Assembly: GCA_024305405.1 (NCBI GenBank)
Contig: JAKNDB010000099.1
Coordinates: forward strand, 218,283-282,282
Origin: Dirofilaria immitis
Lineage: Eukaryota > Nematoda > Chromadorea > Rhabditida > Onchocercidae
Length of the DNA stretch: 64,000 nt
Direction: 5' to 3'
Within the stretch, counting starts at the first letter, position 1; each line of letters starts with the position of its first letter. A program made the position numbers and the translations under genes. The notes under the pieces are model-generated. The model saw only the letters and a list, made by a program, of their open reading frames with translations. It was not told where the DNA came from and did no database searches. This document shows positions 25,149-39,258 of this stretch, piece by piece.

Positions 25149-27906
25149 AGTTAAAGATATTAATCTAAAAAATGATAACATTTAAATAATTTTTTTATTC
25201 TATGTAAATATTGATTAAAATTTAAAAAAAAGTACTCAATAAAATAGTAATATAACAGATTGTCTAAATCATTAATATAAAGCTTATTATTCTACTAGCA
25301 ATAATCAAAATGATACATAATTTTGTTTTTGAAAAAAGGAATAGAAATTGCTAAATATCAGTGTGATAATCATTTAAACTTTCATCAGTTTATTAGAGGA
25401 GAATAATCAAAATTTATACTTTTCATTTCAAGATAATCAATATATTAAATTTTAATATAATTCAAAATTTATGAAACATGTAAAATTCAAATATGAAGAA
25501 AAAAATAGCTAACTACCTTAATTATTGCTAATAAATCAAAATATTAAATATTTCTTTCTCAATTTTTTTTTTAAATTTTCTTATTATATTTATTTGGAGG
25601 AAAAAAGTAGCAGCAATTTAAACTTTTGATACTTCTAATCAATACTTTTTACCTTTTCGCTATATGCAATATTAATCTTTTAAAAATTATTTTTGGTAAA
25701 TATGCAATTTTGAATAATTGTCAGATTTCTATTCTACCAAATTTCTAATTTCGACTAGTTGACGAAATTAACATTTTTTGAGGAGAAAAAAATGAAGCAT
25801 AAAAAAATGCTTTGAAATAAACCTTAAAAAATCTTAAAGAAAAATTTTAGTTTAATTATGAGAAATAAATAAATACGCATGGAAAGGATAATGCGAAAAT
25901 TTTGATGAATGAAAAAGAAATTAATACAACACACATTTTGTAGAAATAATTTAACGAAGCTTCTAAAGAAAACTAAAATATAAATGATATTTTAAATGAA
26001 AGCATAAAACATTTTATTCCGAACTTATCACCTGTCACCTGCCCTTTACTTTTTATTTTCTTCATATTATATGACGATTAGTTGACGAAATTAACTTTTT
26101 TTTGAGGGAGGAAAAAATACACATTAAATATTTTGTGTTTGCTAACTATTAATGTTGTAATTAAATTTGTTTTATTTTTATATTTCATATTTTTTCTTTT
26201 CTTCCTCTTTTTTTGATACAAAATCCATTGTACACTCATCTCATTGTTCCATCTCTTTTCTCTCTCTCTCTCTCGATCTCTCTTTCTCTCTAAGTATCAT
26301 TCATTATCAAATTCATAATAAATTATTATGATGATAGGAAACAAAAGAAATATAGCTTATAATTCTCCATAATTAGCATATAGTCGAGAATAAAATATAT
26401 TTGATTGCAAACAAATACATATATATATTAAATGCAAATACAATGTTTCACAAATGCAAGCCAATCATTCAAATTTGTGTGGAAAACAATTTCAGGTTAT
26501 ATGAGCAAAATAAATCCTTCTCATTATGAGGAAGGGAGAAAAAAAAAGAAAGATCATGATTTAGTATGAATGACAGAATATATTTTAAACACTAATTAAT
26601 ATTTCACATAGTTTTAATCGTAGTATTAATTTAAATATCCAATAATTTTAATATTATTTTGAACATTTATCGAATAAATAACTTTTATCCATTAAAATTA
26701 TGCTAACAAAATTTGCAATTATTAAAATTAATATAATTTTGCTTTTTCTTTTTTTTTCTTATAATTTTGTCGCGAATATGAAAAAATTCATATTAGATCT
26801 TTTCCAATTATATTCATATAAATTATCCAGAAATCGGGAGAAGAACATTTATTACAATTTTTAAGGAAATTAAAAATTGATCTGAATTCTAGGTTAACTA
26901 TTAATTTAGTATTGAATCTAAAATTAATTTCATTTTTGGTTTGGTTATTTGGGGAGATTTAAATAAAATAATAACATTAATGATTGGCTTATTCGATAAT
27001 TTTGATATTCGGTATTATGAAAAACTTATATAGCCTAGGATAATTGAACTGACCATACCAATGATAAATTCTCCTTTTACAAGCATCTGTAATTACAGTA
27101 CTGTACAATTCTCGAAAATATTAAAACTAATAATTTTATTTTCGAATCAAGATTATAATTGGAACAAAATTACTTCAAATAAAAAGTTTATATCATTGAC
27201 AATAATCGTTTAGTTTCTCATTAACGGCATAAATATATTATATCAGAATATAAAGTAAATATAACATAGCATAACGATGTGACGATGTGATACGAAATAT
27301 CATTTATATTGAATGTAGTGGAGAAAATGTTAATCAATAATTAATAATCTTTTTTTTGCAATCTAATCCCTTAATTTTGCTTTTTAAAATTAAAATCAGT
27401 AATAGTCAAATAATTAAATTTAATATATCAACATTTGATAATAAAATTTTATTCATTTTTTCCACAATGAAAATAAAAAATGATGATAAAGTTTTATTCA
27501 TTCCAATAAAATTTCGCTCTTTTTACTGTAACATATATATATTTTGCACTTATAAAAAAATAAGCGAATAATTTGATAAAAATCAGGTTTAGATCAGACC
27601 ATATGTAAAACGATAAATTAGGAAATAAATTAATAGTTAAACGTACGAAAGTTGAAAAGTTATTAGCACATTTCTATTAAAGAATAAAATTCATTAAGCT
27701 AATTTTTAATTTGGCTCATATTTAATAGAATGTCATATCCATAAAAAGAATATATTTGCAGAAATTAATTTATAAAAAAAAGCCAAGAATTGCGTGCAAA
27801 GTTTTGATGAGTAATTTAAAAGATTTTCTCAATAAATTCATGCAAACCTGAAAATAACAATTAGAAAATTTCTGCCAAAAAAATAATTTTTATTCTTTGT
27901 TTTGAT
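25149..27906. other. Region between flp-25 and the cysteine-rich gene
   Basis: About 2.8 kb, very AT-rich, that should contain the flp-25 promoter (25149 upward). It holds one TC microsatellite at 26252-26291. Small open frames here (for example 27356-27571) are low-complexity. No other feature seen. Confidence 0.4.
26252..26291 (+). repeat. TC microsatellite
   Basis: An interrupted (TC)n tract with a CGATC interruption near 26274 and a few TTTC variants. Confidence 0.9.
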
Positions 27907-30900
27907 TTATCGACTTATTACTACATCGTTATGATTATCCATTAATGTATCATTTGTGGATGATTGTTCAGCATCGTTCAATAACATACCTGTAAAGCAG
28001 TAAACAAATAAACAAAAAAACGAAAACAATCATAATTCAATGAAACAATTAATTAATAGCATATTTCAATTCCAATCGAAATTAAAAAATTTATCAAATT
28101 TAAAGATAAAAAATATGCTGTTTGATTGGTACAGAAAATTCAATCAAAAATTTTCGGAATATTTCGTTTGCCAAAATGAAATTCAATTTATAAATTCATC
28201 AAAGTCATCGTTTAGAAACATTTTCATCAATATTGAATTTTTACCAACTTCAATTTGAAATGGAATTGACATTTTCCATAAAGTTGAAGTTTTACAAATC
28301 ATTTCTTAATGATTCAAGTTGAAATTATAATAATCAAGAAACTACCAAGAATCTCTCATTTGATTTAAAAGCATCATAAAGGAATTATTCGAAATTTTCG
28401 TTTAAATTTGCAAATTTCTAATAATATATTTTGTAGAGAAGGAAAAAAGAAAACTAACTGAAGTGTTGTCTAACACAAGCAAATCCATTAACATGAGCAC
28501 CTGGTAAACACTTGCATATACCTAATTCACAAACTGATAATTCTTCCATAGAACTCATACACTGTTGTGTAAATTCACACGAACTACCTATTGGCCTCAA
28601 TGCTGCAAATACATTTTCAATTTTTTATTTTTCATAAACTTCAATTTGAAAAAAGAAAGAAAAAGTTTTAAGATATAAATCAATTATTTCATCATTTATA
28701 TTAGAAAAAATTATTCCTATTGTTGTTGCAATATTGATTTAAATGACAAAAAATATGTCAATTTCAGGTAGAGATAATATATTAAAAATAAATATAGACT
28801 TCATAAATTAATTCTAATATCAATTCTAAAAAGATTTTCCTTAAGAATTATGCCAATAAATTTAATTCAGAATTCTCAACGCAAATCATTAAAAGATGAA
28901 GTCAGAATAAAAAAATAATTAAACATTAACAGGAATAAAAAAATTCCATTAAAATAATTTTTTCAAATATTAACATTAAACTTCTCTTTTTTCACTTCCT
29001 CTTTTCATTCAGATTATATACCATATATTTGGGTGATAAGAGTTGAATGGAAATTGATTACAATTTCATTTTTTCGAATTTTGAAAATCCAAAATATAAA
29101 ATTTGAATGTTTGCAGAATAAGTGTTAATGAATTTTACCTGCAAGCGAGAATGGAAGCGTCATATTTTGGTGTTGTGGAGGACAGCAAATATCATCGTAG
29201 CACTGATAACCGTATCCACATTGATTATTTATGCAGGCACTTATGGCTTCGGAATGATCAGGACATGATCTGATTACTAAAAATATATTTTTAAGAAAAT
29301 TTTAGATAAAATTTACATTCTTATTTAGATATTAAGGTTTATATCAAATGATAATGTATGTATTTTGAAATAATTCTATTGCACATATTCATAAAGTTAA
29401 AAGTTACTAGCATTTTTTAAAATTTATTTTAAAAATTTTACCGGTAGCAGTAGGCTGTAAATAATAATCAGCGTATCGTTCAGCAAGGAACGGTATTTGC
29501 ATTGGATTATACAATCGTGCCTTCAAGTTACAACAGATACCAAAAATTAGAGTAGTTCCAGTTTGGCATTCTCCAGCAACTGGAAAACCGGCTATTGTTC
29601 CTTGACCATCGCATTCCTTGAAGCATAACGAAGTTGCACCTTCTTTGAAACATCTACTGCCAGCTGGACATTGATCACCTGTAATATGTAAACAAATATG
29701 ACAGCATTAGGGGAAATATATCATTTTTTAGGTTATCTGAATCCATTAACATTCACAGATATTAAGTTTAATTTCTATGTGATAAATATTAACTTAAAAA
29801 CGATATTAAGATCAAATTTCAATAAAAGTTTACATCATATATTGAAGGTAGCTATTAATGATAAGTTATCTGTGATAATGATTAATTCCCTTCTTCACTT
29901 CCTTGAAGTATTAGATGCGCGTCGTTGATTATCGTTTTCAAAGTAACATTAAATCAATAATATAATAAATTACTCAGTAATGTTTCTCTTGATTAGATGT
30001 CATTTTAGAAAATAACCTGGCTCAAGGCATGGACTAACAGGTTCCGATATTGGACAGCATGAATTTATTGTCGTATCGCATTGAAAACCATTATCTGGAC
30101 ATTGATCACCAACACATGGTCCGAGAGCATAATTAACATTGGAACAGCGAAAAGTTTTGCTGGTGTTTTGAGGACAACATTGACCTTTTATACAAATGTG
30201 GCCAGTTGGACATAGGCCATCGATGCAAATACCGATCGATGCGGCATTATTAGGACATGTCCCTAAAATTATTAATCCATGCAAACTAAAAAATAAATGA
30301 AAAATTAAATTTAATCTATGCAATCTTTATATGACTGCGTAAGTTTTTTCTAGCAATTATAAGAGCGATATGAAATTAAAATTTAGTATACCACGGATCA
30401 TATTAGCTATTGAATTTGTCAAACAGCATAAATTCCCAGTGGTACATACAAAACCTGCACCACAATGTCCAAATAAACATGCACCAGCAGATGGAGAACC
30501 ATCAAGACATCGAGGTGTATTATTTGTTATATTGCAGCATAAACCTAAATTTAAGACAATAAGATGCAGAGTATAATAACAATATATAATAAGTTATAAA
30601 CAAAACTTAAAAGTAAAATAAAAAATACAATAGATAAATTACAACTAAGACCTAAAATTAAGATAACTTATTCTAATTTTAACTTTTTATTTACTAGTAA
30701 TTTCTTGCCTATCTACTAAATATCATGTAAACTTTTAATAATGATCATCCATATATAAAGTTTATAGTATAAGCTATTAAATTTTTATTAATTAATTGAT
30801 AATAATCTTGTATTATTTTTGTATCATTTAGGTGATTGGAATAATTTTGAACTTCAGCATAGCCTCATATTTTTGCACTTATATTGCCAATTAGATACTG

Positions 30901-33900
30901 AAGTTGAATTTTTCGATTAATTCATTTTGCTTAACCTGATCTGTCAATTAATTATCAATAATAAAGATTGAGACAGATAAATTGATTCTAACCAATATGA
31001 TAATTTGACCTTTTAAGCTATTTGTAATTGGCATTTAAAAATGTCATCATTGTAGTATTGAAATTAAAGATAAATATTATTGCTAACATCTTCCAATGAT
31101 TTTATTTAATATTGTTCAAATTTTGTCTTTTTATAAATTTTTGTCTTTCCATTACAATAATTTATTTTTCTTAATTGAAAAGTAGTGTAATTAAGCAAAA
31201 TAAATATAGCAAAAGAATGAATGAAGATGAAATCAAATTTAATTTTAATTAGAACTAATTAGGCGTATTTATCGTCGATAGAGTATAAAATATAACGTAA
31301 TCATACCGCTAACGCATGTAAATGACGAGCCACATTGGCCAAAGATACAAGCACCTGCTGCTTGAGTTCCATCTGTGCAAACTGAAATTTATTTTTGAAC
31401 ATGACAAATTAATCTTTCGACAGATTAATCTGTCATCTCTTTTTAACAATTCTTTTCATCGTCAATTGCGATTATAGGAAACAATTACAGGAAATAATTG
31501 CAATTGTTGATGAATAAAAGATACCATATTTGTTATTGAATTTTCTATTCTCAAATCAAACTTCAAAGTAGCAACAACAAGAAAACAATAAAATAACAAA
31601 ATTTTCACTATGTAATTTTGCATTCAAAAATTTTTTCTTTCCTTAATCCATTGGAAAGTAAATTTAATACAATTTTTATTTTCCTTATTTCATCATAATT
31701 TTTAAAAAGATGTCGAAATTATGAAAATGTTAATCAAAAATTGCTACTCAGTGATAACTATAGTTCGTTTGTATTTATCGGCTCGAATAATTAATACAGA
31801 AACCGATTAAATAATTGGATGAATGAAAAATTTGTTTTAATTAATTGAATTTTTCTGCCCATATTTTGTTTTTTTGCCCGAAAAATGTCATATGTTACGA
31901 AGAATTCAAATAAATGTGACTGAACATACGAAATGGATTCTTGATTGGATTAGCAGTACTACTGATAACTGTCCCATAATCATTTGATGGACAGCAAATG
32001 TTATTCGGCGAACAAACATATCCACGAGCACAACGCATACCAATGCAGGTTCCAACCGGTGATCCACCATTTACACATCCACTTGCTTCAATTTTTTCAT
32101 TTGAATTTAAAATTTCTCTTTCATCAAATTTTAAATATATTCAATTGAAATAACTAGATGAAATAATATTGAAATCTCGACATACGTGAAAATTAGGAGT
32201 AAATGATAAGTTTCTAACAAATTTCGAAATAAAATTCCTTTTTTTCAGTATCAAATCAAACTTCATAGAACATATCAAACATTTCTAAATTTCATTTAAT
32301 TTGATAGTTTTCTCTCTAAAACTTACGAAATGTAATAGGATTATATGCTGGTTGTTGCATCTGATTAGGCATGGAAAATGGCAATCGATTGGTTTGAAAT
32401 GATCGTTGATGATAGAGTGACGGAGGGGCATAAGGATGATTTGTGACCGCAGGAACTTAACGGAAATAGTTAATTTGTAATCAAAAATAATTGAAATTTA
32501 CAATATCCTAAAATATTATTCGTTACCTCATTATCTCATTAAATGGAACTATTTAAACGGTAATCTGTTATTATTGTATAAAGTTTCTAATATGATATAT
32601 CATTAAAAATTTTCTAGAAATCGATTTTGTCGAATAATTTATATCATATCATTAGAATCATAAATTTTGAATATTTTTTCACCATATATATTTGAAGGAA
32701 ATTTTTATTTAATTTTTATATTTCTAAATTACGGATTAGTAAAAAAAAATTAAATTAATAAAAATACAACCAGTCTCACTGTTGATCAAATTTCAGTTAA
32801 GTAAGTCAAATCACATTTGATTGATTATATGAAAATATCAGAAAATATCCGAAATGAAATTTGAATTTTAACCATTCAATATGCTCAAAATTAATTAATT
32901 ATCATAGGTTTAAAATTAAAAGTCACAGATTTATTTAAATTGTAGCAAATAAAAAAATAATATTTACCAGTGGATGAAGTGCAGCAATAACCGTTATTAC
33001 ATGTTCCTCTATTACAGGGATTATTCTGGGAACATTGCATAAATGAACAGGTAATATCAGTTGGTGAACTTGGTACCGATTGTGCATAATGATCTAAATT
33101 TGATAATGAATGATATTTATGCTTTTTATCTTCACTATCATAAGTTTATATGTTGGGACAAAATTATGAATTTATATTCACAAAAACAAATCAAAAAAAA
33201 TTACACATTATAAAAATCAAAGGCAAACAAACAACACTATGATTATCAAAAAATATAACTAGCCTTTTTATCTAAACTTAAACCAATTCAATATTAAATA
33301 TTCAGAAAAAAGTAATCGAATTGGGAAAATTAAAATTAGATAAAATAGTCAAACAAGATATCAAACATAATAATAAATGACCAATGAAATCATCATTAAC
33401 CGCCACATTCGTTGATTAATTAATAACTTTTGCTTTGTTTTACTTTTTCTTTTTTAAATAAGTCGTATTTCATAGAAATTTTAAAATTTTTCAATAATTT
33501 CCAAAAAATTTTAGAAAGTTTTTAGTTCTAGAAAGTTTTAACCATTTATCAAGAGCAAAAGGTAAAATATTAATTAGATAACCTATTATCTAGTTTAATT
33601 TAATTAGGTACATTCTAACAATCACTCTATCATTGTTTATTCCGCTTATGCTGATATTTCTTTTACAATGAAATCAAAAATCGATGAAATACGCATTAGA
33701 GGAGATGTTTAAATTGTCGTAATTATTATGAAATAAAAATTAAACTTTCTAATCACTATCTTTATTATTTGAAGAATCTTTTCGTATCTTCAAATTTTCT
33801 TTTGATTGAATGAATAACAAACAAATTAACATTTAACATTTTCTGATAGATGGCTACAAATGAATACTTTGCTAAAACTTTCTAAACTTTCGACAGTTAT

Positions 33901-36900
33901 TTATAATTAAAAATTAAACTGCAAAGGAAGTAACTAGCATAGTTTCATTATATTTGTTTGGAGACTTAAAAATTTAGAAATAATAAGTGTTTCATATTCG
34001 CTAATTAACAACTGTCCAGGATTCCTTTAACAGTGAAATCTTTTTGTTTCTTGCTATAAATAAATAGACTAATCTATTGCATCCTTCCAGAGTTCTCTTA
34101 TATCCTCCTGCAGATATATACATATTTTTGAGAAAATTCTAGTATCCATTTCACTTATTGCTTATCAGTCTTCATTATTCATGCATATTATCCATCAGAT
34201 TCTGCATCTTGTCAATAAATTCGATTCCAGCTAGTTTAAATCAAATTTCCAACAATCGCCAAGTCTTGTTATTCACTAAGTTTAAATGTAATACAATTTC
34301 ATTAGAGCAGAAATGACATAGATTCTACTTCATATAATCATCAATAGGAAAAATTTTCCTTTCCAAGTTATTTTTATGATGAGTATCTCAATCAGATTTT
34401 GCGTTTATATTTAACATCGAATTAATTATAACTTCATATTGATTCATTAATTGGTTCGATTTTTTCTTTACGTAGGCAGAAGTTGCATTGGAGATAGAAA
34501 TTTATTGCTTTTTTGTTGGTTCATTCGAATTTTTGTTTTTATTAATCTCCCTCTTTCGATTTCATCCATTCGATTAAAATTTTCGCCAAAGTTAAACCTC
34601 TAATTCCGCTGTTCCTGCTTCAATTCTGATGAATTATATTTCAGAATAAATGGCAACTGATTAATACAATTAGTCAGTGTAGTAGAAATGTGTAAGCATT
34701 ATTGTATGCTTATAAGATTAATGTTCATTTTTTGCCAAAAGTACTTTAACTTCACGCTTCGCGTCATTTCATTTATTCAATCCGATTACTGATGGCCTTC
34801 CAATTCGTTTACCAAAATCTCTTTTTTGCTACTACAATTCTTATCGTGGGGAATGGATTTGGACATATTTACGTTTCGATACTCTTTCACTAATTTTCAT
34901 TTGAACTAACGAAAAAAATTCATCGAAAACTAGTTGAATAGTTTAATTTTTTCTTTTTTTTTTAATGAAATTGTTTAAATAATGATTAATTTTGAGAATT
35001 TAAAGCATTTGTTATTACAAAATGTATTACGATTCAAATGTTATCAAATTTTTCGAGATTATAAGTTTCTGATAGTCGCACGTTTTTTATTACCTATTCT
35101 TTGTAAAGCAAGTGATAATCTGGGAACATATTGATAAAGAAAAAGGTGATAAATGGAAATGAAAAAAAGATATTCAAACAGTCTCTATTGAGATATTTTC
35201 ATATCATAATTATTCATCTCATACGGTGTTAGAATAACAATTATGACAAATAAACTACGGTATTCCAGTCAACGTTTGTTGATAAACTTAATTAATTCTT
35301 ATTTTTTTAGAATAATGAGAATTGTAAGAAAAAGTGGTTTGTGATTTTTATTGCTAATATATCGATAATAATCGACGTTATTTTTCACCTTTAAATGAAC
35401 TATGGATGATGAATTAATTAATTACATATTTTTATAAATCTTTTATAGTTAAAAAGTAAGGGAAAGGATAATAAAAGTAATTAGCATTTATTAAGTTGAA
35501 TGATTATTGCATGCATAATAAAATTGTTAAAGTCATAATGTGTAAACTTACATGTATTAAGACGGTTTTGTCCAGATATGTCTGTAAATGATATGATACA
35601 AGTTTGATGCTCAAAACTGAAGACTCGTCCATCCAAACAAGATTTCTTCATCCATCGGTTAGTGCTAGCATATTACAAATGATTATTTTTATAATTTAAA
35701 TATAAAAAATTAGCCAGAAATTTGAAATTTATTCCAACACTTTTTCAATTATCGATTAAAAAAATTGAGATTTAGTTAGCCTCTAGATCAACATTATCTT
35801 CATCATCTTCATGCTCATAATAATCACTCAACTTTATATTAGGAGGAAATCTACTTTGCGAGTTATGTAGCAATATAATTCGTAGTCATCAAGATCAACT
35901 ATTTTCTCATACTCAATTAGCTCATTTAGAGAAAATTTACCAAGGTATGCTAAATATTTCATCGATTTTTTTAATTGATCATATAGCTGTTTATACTTTT
36001 AATTCACTACTCGGTTTCTACATTAAATAGCAAAGATAAGATGTATTGAGATAAAAAGATAGATAGAGAAAAAATAAGTTTCTTTTCAGGAATAAGAACG
36101 AAGGTAACTCAAAATTAATAATTAAGTAAATAAATTTTGCTTAGTCGTTTGTTTAATTTTTTTGCTTAAAATAGCACTTCTTTAAATTGCAAATATCACT
36201 TCGAACAGAATTTTTGATATTTTTTGAGAAAAAGTGAACCTCTGATCACATTGTAAATAATATGATGACAATTGTCCCTGTTCCTGTTGCAAGCATATTG
36301 ATGATACGGAACACGGACCATCTTCTCAGGCGCTTTTATCTTGTACTAGAAAATTTGAAATTACTGACAAAATGTTTAGCCAAAATTCAAAATAAAATGA
36401 AGGCTGTGTTTTAATGAATTAAATTTCACATTATCTTTCACAATTATAATTCTATTAACACTGCATTCTTCGAAAAATATTTCATATAATTATGAATAAA
36501 AGCAAATGGATAAAAGATTTTCATCTTTTGAAAAACTAAGAAATTTGGAAGGCTGAAAATAATATGAAATTGATTCTACCACAGATAATACTATCTGATT
36601 TAGAAAACTGTTGTGATTGTTGCTTATTCTCAACTGATACTACAGCTGTCACAAGTACTGTTGGAGATTTGGTGGTATGAGGTGTTGGTAGTGTTGTAGT
36701 TGATAAAGTACGACTTTTCACCATCAAACTCCTTTTCCATTTTCCGATCTAAATTAATTATTTTATTCTTCGCTAATTATATTATTTAAAATAGAAAAAA
36801 AAATGTTACTATTCAGAATTTCATTCGTTGAATGAATTTATTACATACCTATTTGTTAAAATTTCTTCATCAGAATTAATTAATGTCGTTTAAAATACAG

Positions 36901-37399
36901 AAAATATTAATTTTATTCAATTACATTACTTAATATAATAAAATTCAATGCTTCAATTAACATCCCGTAAAAGTTTCCTCGGCTTTGTCATTATTCACTG
37001 TTAAGCGTTGAATATAAATATTCAACTACTAGTAATTATTGCTCATTTAATAAATATTTTTATTTCGTAATATGTTTCAAATAATTAATTTCCCATTAGT
37101 AATGAATTTATATCTTCAAAATCTAATTTCTAACTTTTTCGTTTCTGATTTTGCAAATTATAATTTAGATGATTATCGAATCGTTTTGTATTATTAATAA
37201 TAAAAATTACTTACTGTAAGCTTCGTTCACATTTCAAGAAGAACTGTGTTTCTTTCCCACCAATGGGTACATCGGGAGTGTTAATATCACATTTACCACC
37301 GATAATTGGAGTAAGCTGTTGCAAATGAACCACGTGGAATGAATTGATAGTTAAGATTATAAAACTGAAATATTTCGCATAGAATCCCATCATTTTCAT
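27907..37399 (-). CDS. Secreted cysteine-rich protein with WR1/lustrin-like and CC modules
   Basis: Fourteen exons (37215-37399, 36580-36748, 36240-36324, 35552-35664, 32968-33093, 32327-32455, 31930-32085, 31307-31381, 30392-30544, 30017-30262, 29442-29678, 29139-29276, 28459-28602, 27907-27989), about 679 residues; every intron from exon 4 on is phase 1, as in exon-shuffled secreted proteins. A signal peptide (FIILTINSFHVVHL) precedes two segments like WR1/lustrin repeats (GGKCD...PIGG...FLKC; RWMKKSCLDG with FEHQTC). Then come about eight short modules with a doubled cysteine, such as GYCCTSS, NNICCPS, GNLCCL, KGQCCPQ, NSCCP, GICCN and DICCPP, and finally an EB-like module CELGICKCLPG. No transmembrane segment; likely extracellular matrix or cuticle, by inference. 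One G seems missing at 36725. Exon 3 uses an unusual acceptor (GCCTGAG); the better one upstream would include a TGA. Confidence 0.8.
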
Positions 37400-37757
37400 T
37401 CGTTTGAAAGTGGCAGAAAACTTTGAAGAGTAGCCTTGAAATTCTTGACGACACTTTCAGTCAACAGCACTTTACCATTCCGTCAAAATTGCTTATCGTC
37501 GGTTAAATATTTAGTAGCTGACCGATTCTTCAATCAACCAATTGGTAAATTTATTTGTTCAATGCTACCAAACTCATCGTAAATCAAGAACGCAAACAAG
37601 TTTACTCGATTCTGTTTACTTACCACTTACCCAACCAGCTGACCATCTCCACGATGACCATCTATGCTACCCCACTCCTAACCTTTTCTTTCCTAAATTT
37701 CCTCAAATGCTATCAATATCCGCCATTTCGTCACTATAAGATGGTCCCTTCTCTTTA
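37400..37757. other. Region upstream of the cysteine-rich gene
   Basis: Likely 5' control region of the minus-strand cysteine-rich gene, up to the inverted repeat arm. Two overlapping plus-strand open frames (37542-37758) have no motif and no support. Confidence 0.4.
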
Positions 37758-38195
37758 GAATTCTTCAATCTTTATCTCTGACATTTCATATCTTTCAAGT
37801 ATTCTTAACAACTCATGTTTTACCCGATGAAACGATTTGTTTTTTCCTTTTCCTCTCTTTCCATTCTTCTTTTCCAGTTGATACTTAATAGACGAAAGTT
37901 TCATTTTAAAAATCTAAGATTTCTATAAATTATGGAATATTTGATCGATATATTTACTTATTCTAAAACTAATTTAACTCTCTTTTTCATCATCAAATTG
38001 AATAGAAATTGAAAGTTCGAAAAAGATTTGTTGATGCTATTAATTCTCTTTCCTTTATAAGATCATATGTTCAAGATTTTATCTTATCATACTCACATTA
38101 TCGTAAAATTTTTCACAGCTTTTTAACCTCTCATTTATTCTTCCTTTTGCTTCATTTTCCATTCATCAATGTATTAATGAAATTTTTGAAATGGT
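37758..38195 (-). repeat. Inverted repeat arm downstream of SXP gene 2
   Basis: Reverse-complement partner of 14100-14542, nearly identical over its length, with sharp ends. It carries the same unsupported open frame, now on the plus strand (38009-38272). The two arms are 23 kb apart and enclose the glmS fragment, channel gene, flp-25 and the cysteine-rich gene, so recombination between them could invert that block. Confidence 0.85.
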
Positions 38196-38360
38196 ACAAA
38201 ATTTGCTCTTCAGTGAATAAAAATAGTAAAGGGATGAAAAATATTAAAATTTTTAACAATTTTAATCACTGATATATTATTTAGAAATTGGATTAAAGAG
38301 CATAACTAGATCGTCATTTTTTCATTTTCTTTCATTGGCTCTTTCACCGGCTGTGAGACG

Positions 38361-39258
38361 TCATTTTTTCATTTTCTTTCTTTGATAGTTCTTTTTCACT
38401 TCGAAATACGCTTCCGTTTCCTCGGTCGCTTCTTCATCTAATAGTGCCCATATTTTAAGAAAAATGAATCCATTTTCCCGCCGGTAATTTGTCCATTATT
38501 TCATTGATTTTATTATTAATCGTTTCCATCGCAGTATTTTTATCACCCAATAAATCAAATATTTCAATAAGAATTTGCTGCAGTTCCTCGCTCCAGATAT
38601 TGTCAATTTTATCTTTGAGTATACAGCAGTATGCATTTTCATGGAGTTCATTTTGAATGAGAAATTTTTCAAACTCGTCCTGCAACAATATTTTTATATT
38701 CTACAATTGCATTTAATTTCTAAGATAAATTGCTTTTTGCTGCTTAATTTCTATTTTTTTGCGAAACATGCAAGACCAGAAACAATATTTTTCACAAAAT
38801 GAAGTAGTCTTTCGTTAGCTAACACATAAATGCGGATGAAATTCTAATTCTTTTTATCTCTCTTCGTTTTATCCCTTTTCCTCTGACATATGTACGTTGA
38901 TTTTGTCCTTTAATCATAAACAAGATATCTTAAACTGAATATTTTTCTCTTCATTGCGAAAACCTAGGTATTAATTTAGCTTATAGATAAGTAATACTGA
39001 CCGAAATTCCATATTTTGCAGCCCACTTTTCAAGCATATATTCCAGCTGATTTCTGGATAGTTCCTCGTATTCATGGAGATTGCAATATTCTCGTCTTGC
39101 TACTTTGGATTTTGGAAAAAATGGAGGAAACTGATCGTCCCCCAATCATCGCTACATTTTGAAGCAGTCAAGAATGGAATCAATGATGAACATGCCGTTG
39201 TAGCAAATAATATCAATAATATCAACGCCTTATTACAATTCCCGTTGGTTTTTATCAT
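38361..39258 (-). CDS. SXP/RAL-2 family secreted protein, gene 2
   Basis: Two exons, 39002-39258 and 38361-38679, about 191 residues; paralogue of the gene at 12967-13859 with the same intron position and phase. A signal peptide (ALILLILFATTACSS) is followed by IPFLTASKCSDDW, ARREYCNLHEYEEL, QLEYMLEKWAAKYGIS, then DEFEKFLIQNELHENAY, IFDLLGDKNTAMETINNKI and LPAGKW. These are the SXP/RAL-2 (DUF148) features. Two length errors in runs interrupt the frame: C5 at 39139-39143 (one base short) and A5 at 38460-38464 (one base long). Gene 1 is in frame at these points, so each copy vouches for the other. A short tandem duplication (GTCATTTTTTCATTTTC, near 38313 and 38360) overlaps the stop codon. Confidence 0.75.

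Noticed and set aside
30370..30576. Plus-strand open frame of 68 codons
   Set aside because: Shadow of an exon of the minus-strand cysteine-rich gene.
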